Source: Taxillus chinensis (taxonomy: Eukaryota > Streptophyta > Magnoliopsida > Santalales > Loranthaceae). From it: 64,000 nt of DNA. The position numbers and the translations under genes were made by a program. The notes below the pieces were generated by a model. The model ran no database searches. It saw only the letters and a program-made list of their open reading frames with translations, and was not told where the DNA came from. Where the stretch lies: contig JAKCVP010000424.1 of assembly GCA_023512835.1 (NCBI GenBank), positions 1-64,000 on the forward strand, written 5' to 3'. The stretch's first letter is position 1, and each line of letters starts with the position of its first letter. This document shows positions 56,443 through 64,000 of this stretch, one piece after another.

Positions 56443-58060
56443 ATGTCTGGATCATTCATATCCAATATCAGGCGCGTGGCTATAGTGGGTGGTGGCCCAT
56501 CCGGAGTAGCAGCCGCAAAGTGAGGGCCCGCATCGCAACCGCAAGCCAACGCCTCTAATCCTGACAGATGCATTTAGACACCTTCTCGCCGAGGATCACT
56601 TCTCGCAGATAGACATCTTCGACCAGGGCAGCAAGCCGGGAGGCGTCTGGGACTATGTCCCCGAGAACAATTCGCACTCAACATGCGCAATCCCCCAGAC
56701 CTCGCCAGACGTCCCGCTCCCCAAGCCCATATGGAGGGATACAGGCACCAATGGCTCTACCAAGAAACGAGCAACCTTTGTGTCGCCCGTTTACGATCTC
56801 CTTGAAAGTCCGTCTATCGATTGCTCATTAGTCTAAACGCATGGCTGACACATTGCAGCCAACATTCCCAAGATGCTCATGCAACATAGCACCCATCCTT
56901 TCCCGGACTCAGACTCCCTCTTCCCCAGCCATGACCAAGTAGAGGACTACCTCGTCTCCTACGCTTCAGACATAACCTCTCGCATAACCTGGGAGACACA
57001 GCTAACATCCGCCATCCCCGACCCCAGCGCCTCAAACCCCCACCACGCAACATGGACAGTCACAACCCTCCATCTTCCCACCCGCGTCCCGACAACAAGA
57101 TACTACGACGCCCTCCTCATAGCCACAGGCCACTACAACATCCCCTTCGTCCCGGATTTCCCAGGTATAGCAGCCTGGAACACGGCGTTCCCGCACATCA
57201 TATCGCACAGCAAAGCATACTCCAACCCCACCACCTTCGCCGGCAAAAAGGTCCTCCTGGTAGGCAACGGACCCTCCGGCCTCGACATCGCAGCGCAAAT
57301 CGCGTCCGCATGCGCTTCGCCGCTGCTCGTATCCACGCGCTCCGACCCCAATCCAGTCTTTCGCCTGCCTGACGAGCAAGCGCGCTACGTAGGCGCCATT
57401 GCATCCTTCCTCCCGTCCTCGACGCACGATCGCGCGGTGAAGCTTTCCAGCGGTGAAGTCCTGACTGAGCTAGACGCAGTGGTATTCTGCACGGGGTATA
57501 TTTACTCGTACACATTTCTACCGCAGCCACCGCATGCAGCGACGCAGCCTCCCTTTGACACCACGCCAATCATCACAAATGGGGACAGAGTGCACAATGT
57601 ATATCAGCATATATTCTACAATGCCCTGCCTAGTCTGGCATTCCTCGTTCTGCCCTGGAAGATAATTCCGTTTCCGCTAGCAGAGGCGCAGGCAGCTGTT
57701 GTAGCGCGCGTATGGGCCGGTCGCCTGGCTCTGCCTGCGCGCGAGGAAATGCTGCGCTGGGAAGAGCAGGGCGAGAAGGAGTGGGGTCCAGGCAAGAGTT
57801 TTCACCAGTTGCCTCCGCCTAGAGATGGGGAGTATGTTAATGCTCTGCATGACTGGGCTGTGCGTGCTGTGGGAGAGGGGGAGCGCAGGAGACTCCGTGT
57901 GCCGTGGTGGGATGAGCGTATGTTTTGGTTGCGTGGGGAGATTGCGAATGTGAAGAAGGCGTATCAGGCGAGGGGGGAGGATAGGAAGAAGATCACGACG
58001 CTGGAAGAGTTGGGGTTTGTGTATCCTGGAGATGAAGCAGGGAACGAGGAGAAGAAATAA
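56443..58060 (+). CDS. Flavin-containing monooxygenase (FMO-like)
   Basis: Three exons: 56443-56519, 56578-56807 and 56859-58060, with introns of 58 and 51 bases; 502 residues. The FAD-binding VAIVGGGPSGVAAA is at residues 12-25 and the NADPH-binding VLLVGNGPSGLDIAAQIA lies mid-protein. Between them the FMO-type FPHIISHSKAY stands where the family has FxGxxxHxxxY, preceded by the ATG motif LLIATGHYNIPFVPDFPG. VVFCTGYIYSY near the C-terminal half is the second typical ATG-like motif. Such enzymes oxygenate N or S in soft nucleophiles, and many fungal members act in detoxification or secondary metabolism. No biosynthetic cluster surrounds it. In intron 1, the acceptor at TTTAG rather than the nearer GACAG is needed to avoid a stop. 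Confidence 0.9.
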
Positions 58061-58284
58061 ATAGGCTTGTAGTAGGTCGAGGTCGGTTGAGTGCTAAACA
58101 GAGGTGTGGCAGGGCCGTCAGTAGATATTCTCGTGAGGACATGTTGAACAACCTTGGGCTTCATGACCACGATGCAAGACTGGACATTCATTCATACAGC
58201 CTCTCCCATCCTCTCTACATGCAACAAGAACCAGTCAGCCTCCATTCTCATGCCTTGCTCGCACCAGACCCGACACCTAGGTCT

Positions 58285-60810
58285 TCAAGACTGCGCCTTG
58301 GACCATTCTTCATGCAATTTCTTCTGCCCGTCCCACAGCTTCTTCAGTTTCTTCAACTTGCTCTTCGCAATCTCCTTGCCTTCCGTGTCCTTGGTCGGCA
58401 GACCCTCCTGGTCCCACTCGGTAAACTCCTTCTTGTACTCATCCGTCTTGAACATCTCCGCCGGGCTGAGCTTCCCCTTTTCTAACCGCGCCTTGGCCTC
58501 GGCCTCCTTCTTGGCCTTGGCCTCGGCCTTTTCGCGCTCTCGCTGCTCCTTTTGCGCGCGCGCCTCAATCTCCTCTTGGCCTAGAGGTCGCACGACAGCC
58601 GGCTGACCCTCTTCCAGTGCATCTTCGAGATAGATGCCCTGATCCCACAGCTTGACGTCGCGGAGAGCATCACAGAGCTGCAAGTATTCCTTGGCGCCAG
58701 CGTCTGACTTCGCAGCCGAGGAAATGTCCTCCTGAAATTGGGACAGAACTTCGGCGTACTGAATGGATGCTACTGGTTGCTCAGCATCAGCCTTTGGGCT
58801 CTCGTCGACGAGTCTCTGGATTTCGTTGGCGTCGGTGTTGCCTGCTTTGGCGCGAGAGCGCAATTCATCACGTAGCTTGGAAGCAGCATAGACGAACTGT
58901 TTGGCAGCGTCAGGGATGTCGAGGCCCTCCCAGCCAATGGGCTTGGAACCGTCGCTGCCATCTAGACCGAAGATCCGGACAATTTCGGTGATCCAGGTCG
59001 CGAGGACGATCAAGGTCTCGTCTGTGAGTGTTGTTTTGTCTGCCGCGTTGTACTCGTTTACAAGGTTAGATATGATGCGCATTGCCCGCGGGGTGTCGAA
59101 TGAATCTGTGAGAGCCTCATAGAAGTCCTTTTGCGCTTTCGACAGAGCCATGAGTAGTTGGTCGTCCGCCGCTGCTGACTTGACTTCGCCATTTGAAGCG
59201 GCCCCGTTGACGGGTGAGGGTGCCTTTGTCTCAATGTTGATGGCCTTGATGAAAAAATTGTGCACCGCCTTCTCCCATGACCGTGCAGCGGCCGTATGTT
59301 CATCCGTGACTTCCATGCGATCCTTCCACGATCCGAGAAGAAAGACGATGCGTAACAGCCGGGGGTTCCAATCTCCACGCTCGAGAGCATTGCGCACAGT
59401 TGTAAAGTTTTTGAGTGATTTGGACATCTTGGCTCCTTTGATGTGTAGATGGCCCATGTGCATAAAATAATTTACCCATTGCTGACCACAGCAGGACTCC
59501 TTCTCTGCCCAGTATGCTTCCGATTGAGCCAATTCGTTGTCATGGTGCGGAAAGGCAAGATCAATGCCACCGGAGTGAATATCAAAGGTCTTGCCTAGCT
59601 TATCCGAAGCCATCGCAGAGCATTCAATGTGCCAGCCAGGGCGACCCTTGCCCCATGGGCTTGGCCAGCTTGGCTCTCCGGGTTTAGAGGCTTTCCAAAG
59701 TGCAAAGTCTGCATCGGAGCGCTTTTCCGTTGTCTTTTTTGTCAAGGACCCTTCGCCGTCCGCGAGGAGATCCTTGTCGTTCCTGTTCCAGGGCTCTAGT
59801 CTAGCGTAGCTGTTTCCGCTACCTTCGAAAGCACTAATGTCGAAATAAACGGAACCATCGCTCGTAACATAGGCAAATCCATTGTCGACGATCCTTTGTA
59901 CGTAGTCAACGATCTGCGGGCCGTATTCGGTGACTCTGGTGATTTCATCGGGGTCCAGACAGTGTAGCGCTCTCATGTCCTCGTGGAAGCGGTCCTCGTA
60001 TCTCTTCGTCAGCCTTGTAAAGATGCTGTGATCATCCGCGTCAATAGTGGAGCCCTTCTCGGAATCGATCCACGGCAGGAAGATGTCCTCGGTCTGAGCA
60101 TAGAAGTCATCAAGCAGGACTTGGCCCTTGTCAGCTTCAATGAGGGCTTTTGCTGTACTGTTCAGAGTTCGCAAGTGCATCTTCACCTTCTCCTCCTTCT
60201 CCGTCAGCTCTGTTCCCGCCTCCAGGGGCTTACCCTCCAACACATGGCCGTAGGCTTCCTTCTCTGCCTTGTTCCAGCTGGCTGGCGTGGCATCTACAAC
60301 GAGGGGGGCATTTTTCTTTGCGTAGAATTTCCAGGCCGTGCTTGCCTGGGCCCTGGCTTCTGAAAGCGCCTGGTTCTCTGAGCGGAACTGGGCGAAGAGA
60401 TACTGTTGGCGGGCTCGCAGGATGATCTTATCATCGACGTCAGTAATGTTCATGACAAACTTGACATCGAACTTGAAGTAGTACTTCATAATCCTGCGAA
60501 TGATATCGGTGGTGACATAGTTGCGCGCATGGCCCAGATGCGCATCGTCGTAGACGGTAGGGCCGCAAGCATACCAGGTGACCCTTTTACCCTCTGGGTC
60601 GAGCGGGACAAATTGGGTTTTGGAGCGGGTCAGAGAGTTGAAGATGGTGATAGGAGCAACGCTGGCGGAGGTAGTGGGCGCCTTCCAGGGAGGCTGCTGC
60701 CGCCCCGGTTGGGCCATGGTGGAAGCTTGAGAGAAGACGACGTGTGTTCTGATGGGCTGTTTGTAGCCAAAGATGCCGAGGGAGCGTGTTGGTGTCCAAG
60801 TTTTGCGCAT
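58285..60810 (-). CDS. CRS1: Cysteinyl-tRNA synthetase
   Basis: 841 residues from ATG 60810, intron-less. It is a class I synthetase with [21 protein letters not shown], where Cys82 is a zinc ligand and HLGH (91-94) is the HIGH signature. It also has GWHIECSAM, the zinc-site [18 protein letters not shown], and KMSKS in [11 protein letters not shown] near residue 460. A long eukaryote-type insertion follows the HIGH region, and the C-terminus is Lys/Glu-rich coiled coil. The first 31 residues are basic and hydroxylated without acids ([16 protein letters not shown]), resembling a mitochondrial presequence. An in-frame ATG at 60717 would give a cytosolic form, so one gene may serve both compartments. 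Confidence 0.96.
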   Translation of the reverse strand: MRKTWTPTRSLGIFGYKQPIRTHVVFSQASTMAQPGRQQPPWKAPTTSASVAPITIFNSLTRSKTQFVPLDPEGKRVTWYACGPTVYDDAHLGHARNYVTTDIIRRIMKYYFKFDVKFVMNITDVDDKIILRARQQYLFAQFRSENQALSEARAQASTAWKFYAKKNAPLVVDATPASWNKAEKEAYGHVLEGKPLEAGTELTEKEEKVKMHLRTLNSTAKALIEADKGQVLLDDFYAQTEDIFLPWIDSEKGSTIDADDHSIFTRLTKRYEDRFHEDMRALHCLDPDEITRVTEYGPQIVDYVQRIVDNGFAYVTSDGSVYFDISAFEGSGNSYARLEPWNRNDKDLLADGEGSLTKKTTEKRSDADFALWKASKPGEPSWPSPWGKGRPGWHIECSAMASDKLGKTFDIHSGGIDLAFPHHDNELAQSEAYWAEKESCCGQQWVNYFMHMGHLHIKGAKMSKSLKNFTTVRNALERGDWNPRLLRIVFLLGSWKDRMEVTDEHTAAARSWEKAVHNFFIKAINIETKAPSPVNGAASNGEVKSAAADDQLLMALSKAQKDFYEALTDSFDTPRAMRIISNLVNEYNAADKTTLTDETLIVLATWITEIVRIFGLDGSDGSKPIGWEGLDIPDAAKQFVYAASKLRDELRSRAKAGNTDANEIQRLVDESPKADAEQPVASIQYAEVLSQFQEDISSAAKSDAGAKEYLQLCDALRDVKLWDQGIYLEDALEEGQPAVVRPLGQEEIEARAQKEQREREKAEAKAKKEAEAKARLEKGKLSPAEMFKTDEYKKEFTEWDQEGLPTKDTEGKEIAKSKLKKLKKLWDGQKKLHEEWSKAQS

Positions 60811-62081
60811 AAGCCGAGTTGAGGGAAAGGCAGTCCAGTGTCAGACTGTGAGTCAGTGTATCCAAGAATTAGTTACAGCTGGCGATCGTGACGGGAAGAC
60901 GCGACGGGTAACGTGATTGGACGTTTTCATCCATTGCACGTGCCTTAGTCATCCAGCGCTGCCACGTCAAGTCTATTCTCGGACGGCATTGCACTTCCAT
61001 CCTACCTGCACCTCACCACCTGCACCTCCTGACTCTTTACTCCACATCCACGCCTGGACTTCCCCACATTCCTCTCTTCACCTGCCGCTGTCGTACTCTC
61101 TGGCATCATTGGCTCTCCTTTTCCACTACACACTCGGTGAGTGTACTGGCACGCTCTTTGCCTTCGATCCGATCGCTCTTAGCATCTGGATCGCTCAATG
61201 GGCCGGCCTCGACTGCTTTTCGAGTATTGCGTCGGCACCTGTCTTGTCATGGGAACCTGGCGTTCTGCGGCGGATGTTTAAAACACATCCCGGGCTCCCT
61301 TCGGCTGGCTGTCGCTTGCTACCCCGAGAGTCCCTCCATCTAACCACCAGAATCAAGCACTCGTCATTTGCGCTCGTACATGCGTGCCAACACCCAATAA
61401 GACACGTTGACTGGCTTATACTGCAGCTCGAGTGTCATGCTACCTTGACGCTGACTCCATGAAGATGCAGCAGATCCAAATACGCTCACCCCACACAATG
61501 CCCCCCACACAATCTCCCCCCTCTCCGACGATCCATTGCCGCAGTCCCTTTTGAAATCCATCTCACATGCCGCCAGTACAATCAGCCAACACCTACTGAA
61601 ATCGATCATGACTGGTCCTCCTGAGCACCGGCTTCTTCCTATCCGTGCACATGTCTCAATCTTCCGAAAATTCTACCTTGCTACTGCCGCTCTTCGCTCA
61701 AAGTTGTCCAAGTAGATATGCTACTTTACGCTCGATTCGCAAGGATCTCCCGATGAATCGTCCCTGAAGATGCCACAATGCATTTTGCTCCCATACAGTT
61801 GTTCCGTCACCATGCCCTAGGGTCATGACAGTTAACTGACCTTGTCACCGGGTATTAGGCGTAGCCTCTTGCCCTTATAGCCACACGTCGCTCATCATTG
61901 TGACAGTCTCTCTCCGTCTGCATCGTATTAATCCTAGACGTCCGACTTCGACCGATCCGGAAATCTCACGGCCCATCGTCTTCAAACACATGCGCGGCAA
62001 GGCACACTGAAGCGGACTCCTCTTAGCCTGGACCATCCTGAAAAGTCTACATCAATCAGTGGTGTCCCTAGCTCTACGAAA
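60811..62081. other. Intergenic between CysRS and the small secreted-protein gene
   Basis: 1.27 kb. A 181-codon plus frame at 60917-61462 is C-rich, without domains, and reads like a leader. I call no gene. Confidence 0.45.
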
Positions 62082-62852
62082 ATGCTCTCGTGCATGCAAG
62101 TCGGCCTCATTGGCCTGACTCTGGTTGCGTTCTCTAGCGCTGATCCAGCTGATCCTCCGGAAAGTCATTTGAGTCCGGATGTAAAGACCCACCCTCTAGA
62201 GCCTAGAGAATACACAAGGAAATATCATGACCCCGACTTCGACGCGATATGCAAGGCTAACTTGTACCGGGGCGCTTCAAAGCAGGTCAGGTTATGTGAG
62301 GATGATGGCGTTAGCTTCAGCCTGTACTGCGAAGAATGGCAAAAAGATTTATATAAGCATTACCGGACACAAAGAGTGCACGGAATTCCATGCCCTCAAA
62401 ATCACCAGTGCACCATCGTCGACAAGATTACTTTGGAGCCCCTTGAGCTGCCGATTCTTGTAGGCCCAAGGGCGAGTTCGATCCGATGCTACAAGACAGA
62501 GTACACCGAAGATGACATACTCACAGCCGAAAATGTCATGGCATGGTTGGGCGAGCCTGCTGAGATACCCGAGAACACCACGTCCGCTGCGTGCAACGTT
62601 GATATGAGCGGCGACACTGCTGGAGCCGCATTTGACATGACTCTAATCAAAGATCGCTTCCCCTTCTTATGGGAGGAGCTTTACACCAAACACTTTAACG
62701 GGAACGAGGCATATGGGTCATACCACTGGATCCACCAGGGGTTCGTTTTGGAGGATACCGACATCAAAGGATTCAGACTTCGGCCAAAGATCAAATTCCA
62801 TGTCCCGCCCCCCAACACGATGCTGATGCACATTTCAATGGGCTTTGTATGA
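62082..62852 (+). CDS. Small secreted Cys-containing protein, unrecognised
   Basis: 256 residues, apparently intron-less. A signal peptide is evident (MLSCMQVGLIGLTLVAFSSA). The mature protein has seven Cys (in AICK, RLCED, LYCEE, IPCPQ, QCTIV, IRCYK and AACNV), no membrane anchor and no enzyme motif that I know. One NTT sequon (Asn-x-Thr) lies near residue 167. The segment GIPCPQNHQCTIV suggests a disulphide-bonded core. Size, secretion and Cys content fit a candidate effector or cell-surface protein, but this is inference. An uncharacterised fungal secreted family is equally likely. Confidence 0.7.
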   Translation: MLSCMQVGLIGLTLVAFSSADPADPPESHLSPDVKTHPLEPREYTRKYHDPDFDAICKANLYRGASKQVRLCEDDGVSFSLYCEEWQKDLYKHYRTQRVHGIPCPQNHQCTIVDKITLEPLELPILVGPRASSIRCYKTEYTEDDILTAENVMAWLGEPAEIPENTTSAACNVDMSGDTAGAAFDMTLIKDRFPFLWEELYTKHFNGNEAYGSYHWIHQGFVLEDTDIKGFRLRPKIKFHVPPPNTMLMHISMGFV

Positions 62853-63028
62853 AACAGCCTGCGCAGGTTTGTCCATCCGAGAAATTCTTAGGAAGCTATT
62901 ACCGCGGCAGCCAGAAGCAGATATTAGAAGCTGCACAATTCCAGTAGATTCTTGCCAGACATTAGAGACTTTACGTCTGCTTAGGGCGAGACTCGTTTGT
63001 ACATCTCTATCTGTACATGACTCCAACC

Positions 63029-64000
63029 TCACCCGGTTGAGGTGACTTTCTTGGTCTCCAGGCATCCTCTTCCCGACGTAGCCACCACGTCGTTTCCTTT
63101 GAACCAAAGTCTCGCATTCTCCTTGCTCACCTTGCCCTCTCGCTCGGTCACAATTTGCACAATTGCGCCAGACGTAGCAAGCTCCTCCTTGAACACGTAC
63201 CCAGGCTCGGCATGGTAGCCATCGACCCACCGCGCGACGCTCAGCGCTTGATCCTCGCTACCCCGTTGTTGCACAAAGCAATCGATTCCCTCTGCATATT
63301 TCTCGAAGATGAAATCGTTGCTTCTTTTGGGTAGACTGCTGTAGCCCGAGTCCGACGACAATAACTTGGTCATTATTGTTGATGCTGGCTCGGGCGCTGA
63401 TTCCCGGTCTGAATCAGGCCAGGGGATGGGATCGATGAACTGCAGCATCCGCTTTGTCGATTCTGAGAAGGTTTGCGTATTCTGCACAAGGGCGAACGAA
63501 ATCCCAACTTGTCGCGCTGTTGTGGTGCAGCATCCACAGTGAGACCAGCGCATATCCCGCTCAATCCTCAAGCCGGTCTTGCAGATCGAGCAAAAAGTCG
63601 TGAGATGTTGGTGCCGTGTCCAAGTCGGCGTTGTTGGCGTCAGATCTGCTAGCACAGGACGCCCTCGATGCGGCTGATCGACACTGTGTTTTGTCGCTTC
63701 TGGATGGCGAAGATGCAGGTGTGCGTAGTAGCCTGTGTGTCGGGGTTGGCGGAGTCATTCCCTCCTGATGTCGCTGCTGCTGTCTTACCTGCATGTGGCG
63801 TCCTACTTCAGCCGACAGATTTCTCGCTTCTACACTATTTTTGTATTCCTCCCTTGCATTTGACGATATCCTCCTCCGAACACTTCGCAACATTGGAGGC
63901 GCAGTCCTGCCGAGCGCACCGCCCCGAGAAGCACCTTCTCCATTCTGGTTTTCGATTGCGTTTTCGATGTCGTCTTCGCATGCATCTGCAGCAGTCGCAG
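63029..64000 (-). CDS. Unknown protein with a Cys-rich zinc-ribbon-like segment (partial, 5' end outside)
   Basis: The minus strand has an exon ending at TGA 63029 and open upstream to about 63700, and a second open frame from the window edge (64000) to a GTAAGA donor at 63788. The upstream part is acidic, then basic (RSVRRRISSNAREE). The downstream exon has FCSICKTGLRIERD followed by HCGCC, a possible metal-binding cluster, then an acidic region and an ordered end. Frame requires the acceptor after GATCAG at 63674 (114-base intron); the nearer ACACAG site leads to a stop. The intron call is uncertain, and I do not recognise the family. Confidence 0.55.

Noticed and set aside
60917..61462. 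181-codon plus-strand frame downstream of CysRS
   Set aside because: His/Pro/Ser/Leu-rich translation of a C/T-rich sequence; no motif and no plausible splice extension.
1..64000. tRNA genes, CRISPR arrays, transposons or viral insertions
   Set aside because: I looked for tRNA T-loop (GGTTCRAAYCC-like) signatures on both strands, for regularly spaced repeats and for transposase or reverse-transcriptase motifs, and saw none that hold up.

Overview
This looks like a stretch of nuclear genome from a filamentous ascomycete (Pezizomycotina; Dothideomycetes is my best guess from gene content, not proven). The signs are short introns (about 50-115 bp, one of 268 bp) with GT..AG ends, single-copy genes on both strands separated by 0.1-4 kb, pyrimidine-rich leaders before start codons, and fungal-restricted families (CipC-like, DUF3431, TmpA-like, Rtt109). 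I found no tRNA, rRNA, CRISPR array, transposon or RIP-like AT-rich tract.

Layout. 1-11 kb: end of a CCHC zinc-knuckle gene, an M16 insulin-degrading-enzyme homologue, ribosomal protein uL4, the H3K56 acetyltransferase Rtt109, TAF11, and (minus) the SDH cytochrome b subunit. 11-19 kb is gene-poor: a TmpA/ferric-reductase-like membrane flavoprotein and 4 kb with no convincing long gene. 19-30 kb: minus-strand FGAM synthase (PFAS), an SDR of the naphthol-reductase type, the tRNA isopentenyltransferase Mod5, then a plus-strand fungal protein of unknown role. 30-42 kb: a TIA1/Pub1-type RNA-binding protein, an acidic nuclear-looking protein, the M18 aminopeptidase Ape1, a degenerate acyl-protein-thioesterase-like protein, a CipC-like stress protein and an SPX-EXS (Syg1/Xpr1) phosphate exporter. 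42-64 kb: SRP54 and Rrp15 (divergent), a DUF3431 type II membrane protein, a secreted two-module Cys protein, Trm61, TAF6, a flavin monooxygenase, cysteinyl-tRNA synthetase, a small secreted Cys protein, and a truncated minus-strand gene.

Functionally this is mostly housekeeping: translation and RNA modification (uL4, Rrp15, Mod5, Trm61, CysRS, SRP54, Pub1) and transcription/chromatin (Rtt109, TAF11, TAF6). A few accessory or secreted genes are interspersed. The genes do not form one pathway or a biosynthetic cluster.

The most notable observations are: apparent one-base frameshifts in homopolymer or G-rich runs in two essential genes (SRP54 and TRM61); a thioesterase-fold protein lacking all three catalytic residues; a repeated short VNTLG motif at the Rtt109 C-terminus; alternative-start layouts that predict dual cytosol/mitochondrion targeting for Mod5 and CysRS; a long PUB1 intron that stays open in frame; and a secreted protein built from a duplicated Cys module. 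Intron boundaries were assigned by hand from reading frame and splice consensus. No database search was possible.
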